DNA of 64,000 bases, taken from Paraburkholderia tagetis (GTDB taxonomy: Bacteria; Pseudomonadota; Gammaproteobacteria; Burkholderiales; Burkholderiaceae). The DNA is taken from NCBI RefSeq assembly GCF_022213065.1, contig NZ_JAKLJA010000003.1, positions 186,001 to 250,000 of the forward strand. Reading direction: 5' to 3'. Made by a program: the position numbers and the translations under genes. This document shows positions 57,103 through 64,000 of the stretch, one piece after another. Position 1 is the first letter of the stretch; each line of letters opens with the position of its first letter. Below the pieces are notes generated by a model. The model searched no databases. It was not told where the DNA came from and worked only from the letters and a program-made list of their open reading frames with translations.

Positions 57103-57247
57103 ATGTGATCGTCTCACGCTGACGGCAATAATGCTCCAACCGGGAAGGCCCTTCAAGACACCATTGCACGCGATTTGACGTGCGTTGGTGGCGGCACTGC
57201 ACCGGCCGCAAGTCATCGGCCGCAAGTCATCGGCAAGGAGCACGGCA

Positions 57248-57625
57248 ATGCGCGAAATCCGTATTTTCGAACTGGAGCACGGCGAGCCCGCTGAGACCTG
57301 GCGGCTCGCGCAGGCAATGCAACTACACGTGAGCGAGGGCGAGCTTTGGCTCACGCTCGGCGGCGACGCGGGCGACTACTGGCTGCGTACCGGCGAATCG
57401 ATTCGTCTTCCCGCCGGCGCGCGCGTCTATCTGAGCACGGGGCGCGAGGGCGCACGATTCATGCTCGCGCTGGGCGGGGCCTCGGCAAGCGAGGTGCGCG
57501 GCATGCAGGCGGCGCCGGCGGCGTTGCCGCATGCGCACAGGGCGGGAGGGTTCGTGGGATGGCTCGCCCAGGCGGTGCGCGAGTGCTCGGCGCGGTTGCA
57601 ATGGGGTGCGCACGCAGCGGGTTGA
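57248..57625 (+). CDS. DUF2917 protein
   Basis: 125 residues of DUF2917 type: cupin-like small protein with SEGELWLTLGGDAGDYWLRT and LPAGARVYLSTGREG. In Burkholderiaceae it is often divergent from a MocR/GntR gene. The fold suggests a beta-barrel but no metal ligand set is obvious. The function is unknown; regulation by the MocR protein is likely. Its stop lies inside a tandem repeat. Confidence 0.85.
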   Translation: MREIRIFELEHGEPAETWRLAQAMQLHVSEGELWLTLGGDAGDYWLRTGESIRLPAGARVYLSTGREGARFMLALGGASASEVRGMQAAPAALPHAHRAGGFVGWLAQAVRECSARLQWGAHAAG

Positions 57626-57690
57626 AGCGCGGGTTGAAGCGGTTCGAAGCGGTTCGAAGCGGGTTGAGCACGCAGCGGGTTGAGCGCACT
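57617..57690 (+). repeat. GCGGGTTGAA-type repeats at the end of the DUF2917 gene
   Basis: Copies of GCGGGTTGAAGC, GCGGTTCGAAGC and GCGGGTTGAGC follow the TGA. GCACGCAGCGGGTTGA, the last bases of the gene, recurs at 57667-57682, so the gene end has been duplicated. Confidence 0.8.
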
Positions 57691-57733
57691 CTTACGCTTG
57701 TCGCATCTTCCCCAAGCCGACAGGACGCACGCC

Positions 57734-59326
57734 ATGACACCACGCGACGCGCTCGAGTATCTCTGGATGCTGGCCCATCCCCACGACAGCGCTGAAGACC
57801 ACCTGGCGGCGCTCGACTCGGTCGACATCGAAGGCGGCGATCCCGGCTTGCCTTCGGTGTTTCGCGTCGGCACGCTGGCGGTGGCGAGCATCGGTGCGGC
57901 GGGACTGGCGGCGGCGCGTTTTCACCGGCTGCGCGGCGGACCCGAGCAGCGCGTGGGCATCGACGTGCGCCGCGCGCTCGCGGCGTTTCGCAGCGAGCGC
58001 TATCTGAGCGTCGACGGCGGCGCGCCATTCGAATTGCGTCATCCCGTGACGGGCTACTTCGAAACGCGCGACGGCCGCTGGATACAGCTGCATGCGAACT
58101 TCGCGCACCATCTGTGCGGCATCCTGCGCGTGCTCGGCTGCGGCGAGAGTCGTGACGACGTCGCGCGCGCGATCCGCACGCACTGGGATGGCGCCGCGCT
58201 GGATGAGGCGCTCGCGCAGGCGGGGCTGTGCGCGGCGCTCGTGCGCACGCCGCGCGAATGGGCTGCGCTCGAACAGGCGCAGGCCGTGGCGGGCTTGCCG
58301 CTCTTCGAGATCGAACGTATCGGCGAAGGCGACGAGGGTGGTGCTGGCGACGATGGCCGCGATAGCCGCGATGGCCGCACGCCCGCGCAGCGGCCCGGTG
58401 CGAGGCCGCTCGAAGGCGTGCGTGTGCTCGACCTCACCCGCATCATCGCGGGGCCGGTGGCGGGGCGCGTGCTCGCGCATCACGGCGCCGATGTGCTGCT
58501 CGTCAACGGCCCGCATCTGCCCAACATTGCGCCGCTCGTGATCGACAACGGGCGCGGCAAGCGCTCGGCCACGCTCGATTTGCGCGAGGCCGCGGACCGC
58601 GCCCAACTGCACGCGCTTGTGCACGACACGGATGTGTTCCTGCAAGGCTATCGGCCCGGCGCGCTGGCGGCGCACGGCTTTGCGCCCGAGGCGCTGGCGC
58701 GCGAGCGGCCCGGTATCGTGTGCGTGTCGATCTGCGCGTACTCGCATCGCGGGCCGTGGCGCGAGCGACGCGGCTTCGACAGCCTCGTGCAGTCGGCGAG
58801 CGGGATCGTTTGGGCCGAGAGCGTGGCGGCGGCCCACGGCGGCGTCATGCCGGCCGCGCAAGCCGCACAAGCCGCACAAGCCGCACAAGCCGCACAAGCC
58901 GCACAAGCCGCACAAGCCGCACAAGCCGCACAAGCCGATGCCTCAGCCGGTAAATCCTCAGCCGGAAAATCGTTCGATACACCGCGTCCGCTGCTGTGCC
59001 AGGCGCTCGATCATGCGACCGGCTATCTTGCCGCGTTCGCTGCGATGGTCGCGCTCGCGCGACGCGCACAGGAGGGCGGAAGCTGGCACGTGCGCGTATC
59101 GCTCGCGCAGACGGGACACTGGCTGCAGACGATGGGCATGCTCGCGGACGGCCAGCGCGCGCCCGACCTGCGCGCACAAGACCTGGCAGATTGCTTCGAG
59201 GAGCGCGATACGCCGTTTGGACGCGTGCGCGCCGTGGCGCCCGCCGAGCGGCTCGAACGCACGCCGGCGTTCTATGCGCGCTCAAGCGTGCCGATCGGGA
59301 CCGATGCGCCGCAGTGGCCTGCGTGA
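57734..59326 (+). CDS. CoA-transferase family III (CaiB/BaiF) with (AAQ)9 insertion
   Basis: 530 residues, two CaiB-like halves: N-terminal with HPVTGYFETRDGRWIQLHAN, and central/C-terminal with LEGVRVLDLTRIIAGPVAGR, a clear family start motif, and QALDHATGYLAAFAAMVAL. It moves CoA between carboxylic acids; substrate unknown. In the second half, residues 374-400 are nine Ala-Ala-Gln units, which interrupt the region between GGVMP and the following domain. The usual order of the halves appears rearranged or fused compared with single-domain members of about 400 residues. ATG 57734 is chosen by family length. Confidence 0.85.
   Translation: MTPRDALEYLWMLAHPHDSAEDHLAALDSVDIEGGDPGLPSVFRVGTLAVASIGAAGLAAARFHRLRGGPEQRVGIDVRRALAAFRSERYLSVDGGAPFELRHPVTGYFETRDGRWIQLHANFAHHLCGILRVLGCGESRDDVARAIRTHWDGAALDEALAQAGLCAALVRTPREWAALEQAQAVAGLPLFEIERIGEGDEGGAGDDGRDSRDGRTPAQRPGARPLEGVRVLDLTRIIAGPVAGRVLAHHGADVLLVNGPHLPNIAPLVIDNGRGKRSATLDLREAADRAQLHALVHDTDVFLQGYRPGALAAHGFAPEALARERPGIVCVSICAYSHRGPWRERRGFDSLVQSASGIVWAESVAAAHGGVMPAAQAAQAAQAAQAAQAAQAAQAAQAAQADASAGKSSAGKSFDTPRPLLCQALDHATGYLAAFAAMVALARRAQEGGSWHVRVSLAQTGHWLQTMGMLADGQRAPDLRAQDLADCFEERDTPFGRVRAVAPAERLERTPAFYARSSVPIGTDAPQWPA
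58853..58933 (+). repeat. In-frame 9-bp tandem repeat in the CoA-transferase (AAQ x9)
   Basis: Eight identical GCCGCACAA units preceded by one GCCGCGCAA, encoding Ala-Ala-Gln nine times. The near identity points to recent slippage. Confidence 0.97.
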
Positions 59327-59333
59327 GCGTTCC

Positions 59334-60080
59334 TTATTTGCGCAACTCGGCAACGAAGTCGTAGTAGTCGTTGCGGCAGTACGTATCGGTCAGCTCGATG
59401 GCGCGTTGATCGGCGGTATAGCCCACGCGCGTGATGAGCAGCAGCGCTTCGTTCGGTGCGATGCTCATCTGCCGTGCGATTTCCTCGCTCGCGTTCACCG
59501 CGCGAAAGTGTTGCAGCGCGCGCACGATCGCGAGGCCGCGCTGCTCGAGAAAGCTGTAGAGCGAATCGCCGATGGCGGTTGGATCGGGGATCAGCGCGGC
59601 GGGGAAGGTCGAGTTCTCCACGGCCATGACGATGCCGTCGGCCAGACGCAGACGCTTCAGGCGCGTCACGGCGGCGGCGGGCGACAGGCCGAGCCGGATC
59701 ACCTCGTCGCGGCTCGCGGGCTGGATCTCGCGCGAGAGCCAGCGCGAGCTGGGCGTGAAGCCGCGCTGGCGCAGCATCTCGCTGAAGCTCGTGAGACGCG
59801 ATAGCGGATCTTCATAGCGCGGCGTGATGAAGCTGCCCGCACCCTGGGTGCGGCGGATCATGCCTTGCTCGACCAGCAGCGCGATGGCCTTGCGCGCGGT
59901 GATGCGCGAGACGCCGAGCGCGTCGGCGAGCACGCGCTCGGAGGGCAGCGCTTCGCCGGCGGACCAGCGGTTTTCGTGAATCGCATCGGTCAGCTTGCGC
60001 GCGAGCTGCAAATAGAGCGGCGTGTCGTTGTCCGGGTCCGGGCGCAGGCCGCGCCAGCGGTCTTCCGTGGAGGCGTTCAT
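59334..60080 (-). CDS. GntR-family regulator with UTRA domain (HutC type)
   Basis: 248 residues. The N-terminal GntR HTH has GEALPSERVLADALGVSRIT; the UTRA ligand domain has EMLRQRGFTPSSRWLSREIQ and TRVGYTADQRAIELTDTYC. The Y-C-R-N-D-Y segment at the end is typical. Such proteins sense sugar phosphates or amino acid derivatives (NagR, PhnF, HutC). No nag or hut genes are nearby. It converges with the CoA-transferase gene and is divergent from the aldo/keto reductase. Confidence 0.9.
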   Translation of the reverse strand: MNASTEDRWRGLRPDPDNDTPLYLQLARKLTDAIHENRWSAGEALPSERVLADALGVSRITARKAIALLVEQGMIRRTQGAGSFITPRYEDPLSRLTSFSEMLRQRGFTPSSRWLSREIQPASRDEVIRLGLSPAAAVTRLKRLRLADGIVMAVENSTFPAALIPDPTAIGDSLYSFLEQRGLAIVRALQHFRAVNASEEIARQMSIAPNEALLLITRVGYTADQRAIELTDTYCRNDYYDFVAELRK

Positions 60081-60266
60081 GGGAGGCAGGCGTGAGAGGC
60101 GAACGGCAATTTTATGTCATAGGCGGCGAGGCGCGGAAATGATGGACTTACTCGTCGACGCATGGCCCGGCGCCACGCCAGGCGATACACTGGCCGTTCG
60201 CTGCAAGCGCAGATTCGCATGAGACCGGAAGGCAAGGGTCTCTGCATGAGACTGGCGCGAGTATTG

Positions 60267-60292
60267 AATGAAGCGATTGAAGCGATTGAAGC
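60267..60292 (+). repeat. 9-bp repeat upstream of the aldo/keto reductase
   Basis: AATGAAGCG, ATTGAAGCG, ATTGAAGCA head to tail, 27 bp before the ATG. Confidence 0.75.
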
Positions 60293-60318
60293 ACTTGCGC
60301 CAGTCGACAGGAGACTAG

Positions 60319-61176
60319 ATGACAACTGATATCGCCACTATCGCGCTGCCCGGCGGCGAACGCATCGCGAAGCTCGGGCAGGGCACGTGGGAGATGGGTG
60401 AGCGCCGGGGGAACCACGACTCGCGTCGCGCCGACGAAATCGCCGCGCTGCGCGAAGGCGTCGCCCTCGGCATGACGCTCATCGACACCGCCGAAATGTA
60501 CGGCGACGGCGCGACTGAAACGCTCGTCGGAGAAGCGCTGCAAGGATTGCGCGAGGACGTGTTTCTCGTGAGCAAGGTGTATCCGCACAATGCGAGCCGG
60601 CGCGGTGTCGAGCGCGCTTGCGAGGCGAGCCTGAAGCGCCTGAACACCGACCGGCTCGATCTGTATCTGCTGCACTGGCGCGGTGGCGTGCCGCTCGAGG
60701 AAACGGTGCAAGGGTTCGAGGCGCTCGTGCGCGCGGGCAAGATCCGCTACTGGGGCGTGAGCAACTTCGACACCGAGGACATGGAGGAGCTCTTCGAGGT
60801 CCCGGGCGGCGACGCCTGCGCAATCAACCAGATTCTCTACAACGTCGCGCGGCGCGGCCCTGAATACGACCTCCTGCCCTGGAGCGACGCGCACGGCATG
60901 CCGCTGATGGCGTACAGCCCCGTCGATCATGCGCGCCTGCCGAGACGCTCGCCGCTCGACGACATCGCGTCGCGGTATGGCGTGTCGATTTATCAGGTGG
61001 CGCTAGCGTGGGTGCTGCGCCAGCCGAATGTCTGCACGGTTCCGAAGGCGGGACGTGTCGATCACATCCGCGACAATCGCGCGGCGCTCGACCTCGTGCT
61101 GAGCGCCGAGGACCACGCGGTGCTGGATGCTTATTTCAAGCCGCCGCGCAACAAGCGGCCGCTGGAGATGCTGTAG
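60319..61176 (+). CDS. Aldo/keto reductase
   Basis: 285 residues with the (alpha/beta)8 family signatures: DTAEMYGDGATETLVGEAL (Asp and Tyr of the tetrad), LVSKVYP (Lys), LYLLHWRG (His), and the C-terminal NADPH segment VPKAGRVDHIRDN. It reduces aldehydes or ketones with NADPH. Divergent from the GntR gene, which may regulate it. Confidence 0.93.
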   Translation: MTTDIATIALPGGERIAKLGQGTWEMGERRGNHDSRRADEIAALREGVALGMTLIDTAEMYGDGATETLVGEALQGLREDVFLVSKVYPHNASRRGVERACEASLKRLNTDRLDLYLLHWRGGVPLEETVQGFEALVRAGKIRYWGVSNFDTEDMEELFEVPGGDACAINQILYNVARRGPEYDLLPWSDAHGMPLMAYSPVDHARLPRRSPLDDIASRYGVSIYQVALAWVLRQPNVCTVPKAGRVDHIRDNRAALDLVLSAEDHAVLDAYFKPPRNKRPLEML

Positions 61177-61504
61177 CGCGAGGGAGAGGTTGCGGGAGGG
61201 CGGGGGACGCGCACTGCTGCGTGTTTGTCGGGTTGTCGGGTTGTCGGGTTGTCCTTTTCCCGGCCCGGGAAAGGCGCTCGGGCGAATGGAGCGAATGGGG
61301 CGTCAGGGGAGCGTTGTGACCCGAGGCGTGCACCGGGGCGCCGGCGCGCGAAACCGGCTTCGTGCCAAACCGGCTTCCGGCCACCGGCGGCGGCGCCCGG
61401 CCGGGGGACCAAGATACCGCCGCCGTTGCTGCCTGGAATGACGCGACCGGCCGTCGCGTCAATTCGGGGTGGTTGCGGCGGCATGGTCGCACCGCCGTGC
61501 GATT
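61177..61504. other. Intergenic region with TTGTCGGG repeats
   Basis: Holds TTGTCGGG three times and a partial copy (61225-61253), and GC-rich sequence. No gene is seen. It separates the aldo/keto reductase from the end of the glycine-rich gene. Confidence 0.5.
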
Positions 61505-62437
61505 TCAATGGCTACCGCCGCCTTTGCCGCCACCGGAGCCGCCGCCGTACCCGCCGCCCGGGCCGCCCGACGGTCCCCCCTTGCCGAATCCTCCACCAAA
61601 GCCGCCGAAGCCACCGCCCTGGCCGCCGCCAAAGCCGCCTCCGAACCCGCCACCGAAGCCACCCGATGGTCCACCTGACGGACCACCTGACGGCCCGCCA
61701 TGAGCGCCACCACAACCGCAGCCGTGACCGCCGCCGCCATTGCTGCCGCCGCCATTGCTGCCACCGCCGCCGTTGCTGCCGCCGCCGCCGTTGCCGCCGC
61801 CGCCGCCGTTGCTGCCACCGCCGCCATTGCTGCCGCCGCCGCCGTTGCTGCCGCCACCGCCGTTGCTGCCACCGCCCGAGTTGCTCGAGCCGCTGGTCGC
61901 GCCGCCGACGCCCGAAGTGCCGTGGCCCGAACCCGAACCAGAGCCTGAACCAGAGCCACTTCCCGAACCGGAGCCGCTTCCGGAGCCGGTGCCCCCCGGG
62001 CCCCCGGCGCTCGCGGAACTCGACGATGGCCCGTTGCCGCTGCCTCCGCCGCGGCCGCAGTTGCCGCTAGAGCCCGCGTAGCAGTTTCTCCGCTCGAATA
62101 CGAATGCGGCATCGGCTGCCGCGCTGGCGGAGTCCGCGGTAGCCGTGTCCGCGCCTGCTGCGTTTCCGGAGTGGGTGTCCGACGAAGTCGACGTTGGTGA
62201 GAGCGGCGTTCCCGGCGACGCGCCTTCGGTCGCCATGCCGGCGCCAGCCATGCCAGCCGCGCCGCTCGCAGGCAGCGCGGCGTCGGCGACGATCACCCAG
62301 CTTGGCGCCGTTGCGTTGTCGGCGGCCTGTGCGCCGACGGCTGACAGGAACAGACTTGCGCCTGCCGTGCCGATTGCAACGATTGCGAGTCCCCGGCCAA
62401 TCCCGTAGCAGTGCAGATGAAAAATTGTTTTCTTCAT
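61505..62437 (-). CDS. Glycine-rich secreted protein of unknown function
   Basis: 310 residues. Starts MKKTIFHLHCYGIGRG with a hydrophobic signal sequence ending near ...SAVGAQA (about residue 38); strong GGGAGGAAGC before the ATG. After a 90-residue Ala/Ser/Thr/Asp region comes ERRNCYAGSSGNCGRG (two Cys), then a Gly-Ser repeat (GSGSGSGSGSGSGSG), about eight GGGSNG units, GCGCGG, then GGPSGGPSGG and GGGFGGGF repeats. Low complexity over two thirds of its length. Could be surface, wall or matrix associated; I recognise no family. Confidence 0.7.
   Translation of the reverse strand: MKKTIFHLHCYGIGRGLAIVAIGTAGASLFLSAVGAQAADNATAPSWVIVADAALPASGAAGMAGAGMATEGASPGTPLSPTSTSSDTHSGNAAGADTATADSASAAADAAFVFERRNCYAGSSGNCGRGGGSGNGPSSSSASAGGPGGTGSGSGSGSGSGSGSGSGSGSGHGTSGVGGATSGSSNSGGGSNGGGGSNGGGGSNGGGGSNGGGGGNGGGGSNGGGGSNGGGSNGGGGHGCGCGGAHGGPSGGPSGGPSGGFGGGFGGGFGGGQGGGFGGFGGGFGKGGPSGGPGGGYGGGSGGGKGGGSH
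61734..61880 (-). repeat. 18-bp tandem repeat coding GGGSNG units
   Basis: Units of roughly ATTGCTGCCGCCGCC plus CCG (plus strand), about eight copies with G/C-rich third positions, encoding Gly-Gly-Gly-Ser-Asn-Gly on the minus strand. Confidence 0.85.
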
Positions 62438-63004
62438 TGCTTCCTCCCGGGAAGCGATAGCGTGTATCCGCTTCGCTTCTCTTGCGCCTTGTGTCCGGCG
62501 CTGCATCGCTGATACGCAGGCACCGTTCCCCGTCAGGCCAAAACCGCTTCGCGCCGACGCGCGCTTCATGCCGTGCGGTATCGCACAGCCTCGCCTGCGC
62601 GGGCGGTACACATGGCACCTGGACGGTTTCGCAACGGCTGGCCAGTTCAGGAAGGAGTCCTTGCCGATTGTCGCAGTCCGTTAGAGGGCGGCAGAAAGCA
62701 GGTGCATCGTGCAGCTGGCCACCCGTTCGTCCGGCGTGACGGACCGCGCGCTTCACATCGCCTTTGCGCCGATTTCACGCCAACTTCACCCCGATGGACG
62801 ACGACCAGATGCCTGGTCCCGACTAGCGAGTTTTATGCCATCGGTCCGGGAAGTCCGTGCGAAGCGGACTTAACATTTTCCCTACCAACTCGATACAGGA
62901 AAATTCACTCAAAACGTTTCGACCATGAAACGCATGCTTTACGCACGGCGATTCGTGTTGCAAAACTGGACAACGCAACGAATTTCGCCTGACGTTCGCG
63001 CGGC
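62438..63004. other. Upstream region of the glycine-rich gene, no gene seen
   Basis: 567 bp. The right half (62860-62990) is AT-richer than the genome, with TTTTCC-, AAAACG- and GAAAATTC-type tracts, and looks like a promoter region for the leftward gene. The ABC ATPase gene ends at its right edge. No start or hairpin is convincing. Confidence 0.45.
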
Positions 63005-64000
63005 TCAGGAATGGGTCTGCGCCAGGTCCGCAGCGGCTTGAAGTTCGCGCAGTTGCTCGGGCGGGATGTGGCAGCGGATGCGATGGCCGTCGGCGTCCGC
63101 GTCGAAGGGCGGCGCTGCTTCGTCGCAGATCGCGCCGAGCTTGCGCGGGCAACGCGCGCTGAAGATGCAGCCCGCAGCGCTACCACTACCACTACCGCTA
63201 CCGGCGGCGCTGCGCGGCATGCCGCTCGCGGATGTGGCGGCCCGGGCGTCGCTCGCGGATGTATCGTGCGAGAGCATGCCGGGATTGAGCAGCGTTTCGG
63301 TATACGGATGGCATGGGCCGTTGAGCACGGCGTTGGCGGGACCGCTCTCCAGCACACGGCCCGAGTAGAGCACCATGACGCGGTCCGCGAGATAGCGCAC
63401 CACGTCGAGGTCGTGCGAGATGAACAGATAGCTCACGCCGCGCTCGCGCTGCAGGCGTGCCAGCAGATTCAGGATCGCGGCCTGCACCGAGACATCCAGC
63501 GCCGAGGTGGGTTCGTCGCAGATCACCACGCGCGGCTCGCCCGCGAACGCCTGCGCGATCGCCACGCGCTGCTTGAGGCCGCCCGAGAGCTGCCGTGCGC
63601 GGGCCGCGAGGTAGCGCACCGGCACGCGCACGGCTTCGAGCAGCGCGGCGACGCGCGCCGTGCGATGCGCTTCGGTGCTTTCATCGGCTCGTTCGCCCGC
63701 TTTTTCGTGCGCTTCCTTGTGCGCTTCCTTGTGCGCTTGCTCGTGCGCTTTTTCGTCCGACCTTGTGTCCGACCTTATATTCGACACATCGCTGGCGCAG
63801 CCGCGCCGTGCCTGGGCGAGCGCGCGACCCACGAGACGCCTCACCGGCAGCGCGCGATTGAGCGAGGCGTCGGGATGCTGGAACACGATGCGCAACGCCT
63901 GCAACTGCTGGGCATCGCGCTGCGCGAGGCGCGCGGCGAGGGGCCTTGCGTCAAGCTCGACAGTGCCGCCCGGGTCGGCGGCATGGAGCCCGAGCAGAAG
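63005..64000 (-). CDS. Peptide/nickel-type ABC transporter ATP-binding protein, 5' part beyond window
   Basis: The gene enters from the right edge; 332 codons are visible. Q-loop VFQHPDASLN, signature LSGGLKQRVAIAQAF, Walker B RVVICDEPTSALD, H-loop LFISHDLDVVRY, and the Oligo_HPY C-terminal Cys pattern CIFSARCPRKLG. The visible part is the second ATPase domain of a fused type (DppD-DppF-like) or a single OppF/DppF. A 40-residue insert rich in Lys, Glu, Ala and His (about 63670-63790) sits between the Q-loop and signature, and a Gly-Ser repeat (GSGSGS) sits before the Cys motif. Confidence 0.85.
   Translation of the reverse strand, partial: LLLGLHAADPGGTVELDARPLAARLAQRDAQQLQALRIVFQHPDASLNRALPVRRLVGRALAQARRGCASDVSNIRSDTRSDEKAHEQAHKEAHKEAHEKAGERADESTEAHRTARVAALLEAVRVPVRYLAARARQLSGGLKQRVAIAQAFAGEPRVVICDEPTSALDVSVQAAILNLLARLQRERGVSYLFISHDLDVVRYLADRVMVLYSGRVLESGPANAVLNGPCHPYTETLLNPGMLSHDTSASDARAATSASGMPRSAAGSGSGSGSAAGCIFSARCPRKLGAICDEAAPPFDADADGHRIRCHIPPEQLRELQAAADLAQTHS
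63694..63753 (-). repeat. 12-bp in-frame repeat in the ABC ATPase (K/E/A/H insert)
   Basis: Five units related to CGTGCGCTTCCT, coding AHKE-type phrases; located between Q-loop and ABC signature. Confidence 0.85.

Noticed and set aside
61225..62070. A plus-strand frame rich in Arg and His opposite the glycine-rich gene
   Set aside because: The minus strand has the signal peptide and ribosome site; the plus frame has neither.

Overview
The window is chromosomal DNA from a high-GC beta-proteobacterium, most likely Burkholderiaceae (Paraburkholderia/Caballeronia/Burkholderia-like). The evidence is the gene set and order: tol-pal with ybgC, glyA-nrdR followed by minor pilins, gcdH with a divergent IclR gene, argF-DUF3579-rpsT-murJ, and lpxK-Trm112-kdsB-adk, together with endonuclease-type MutL motifs. 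No phage, IS element, CRISPR array or plasmid backbone is visible.

Layout. 1-8.7 kb is a polyol-use locus. A binding-protein-dependent ABC importer (binding protein cut by the window edge, two permeases, a HAD phosphatase, the ATPase) runs rightward into a terminator. It converges on a leftward unit of D-arabinitol 4-dehydrogenase (dalD), xylulokinase (xylB) and a SorC-type regulator. Together these would import a pentitol, oxidise it to D-xylulose and phosphorylate it into the pentose phosphate pathway. 8.9-13.2 kb: mutL-miaA (left) and a DedA protein. 13.2-17.0 kb: MscS channel, ParB-like nuclease-fold protein, small membrane protein, LysR regulator. 17.1-19.2 kb: cytochrome b561 and two YceI lipocalin-like proteins, divergent from the LysR gene. 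20.0-25.9 kb: tRNA-Lys(UUU) and ybgC-tolQRA / tolB-pal-cpoB. 26-32 kb: SDR enzyme, glyA, nrdR and a five-gene minor pilin operon without pilY1. 32-38 kb: DUF3318/holin-like/DUF883 trio, 1-Cys peroxiredoxin, glutaryl-CoA dehydrogenase with divergent IclR, argF. 38-48.7 kb: housekeeping block (DUF3579, rpsT, murJ, SirB1-like, SDR, adk, kdsB, Trm112-like, lpxK, xseA, sodB). 48.8-64 kb is more accessory: isochorismatase-like/TetR pair, a second-type ClpP beside a large ECF-like sigma factor, a degenerate EAL protein, a drug exporter, a MocR regulator with a divergent DUF2917 gene, a CoA-transferase, a GntR regulator, an aldo/keto reductase, a glycine-rich secreted protein, and a peptide-type ABC ATPase cut by the right edge.

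The strongest unexplained signal is the number of short tandem repeats. In coding DNA the clearest have units that are multiples of three bases (DalD EAN x4, CoA-transferase AAQ x9, a K/E/A/H insert in the ABC ATPase, a G/P/S tail on the Trm112 protein, a linker in the sigma factor). Between genes they have 8-15 bp units, and several begin exactly at a stop codon (ABC ATPase, cytochrome b561, DUF2917). Several palindromes beside divergent regulator genes (LysR, IclR, TetR, MocR) are good operator candidates.

All functions are read from sequence by eye and from knowledge of families. No search, alignment or folding was run.
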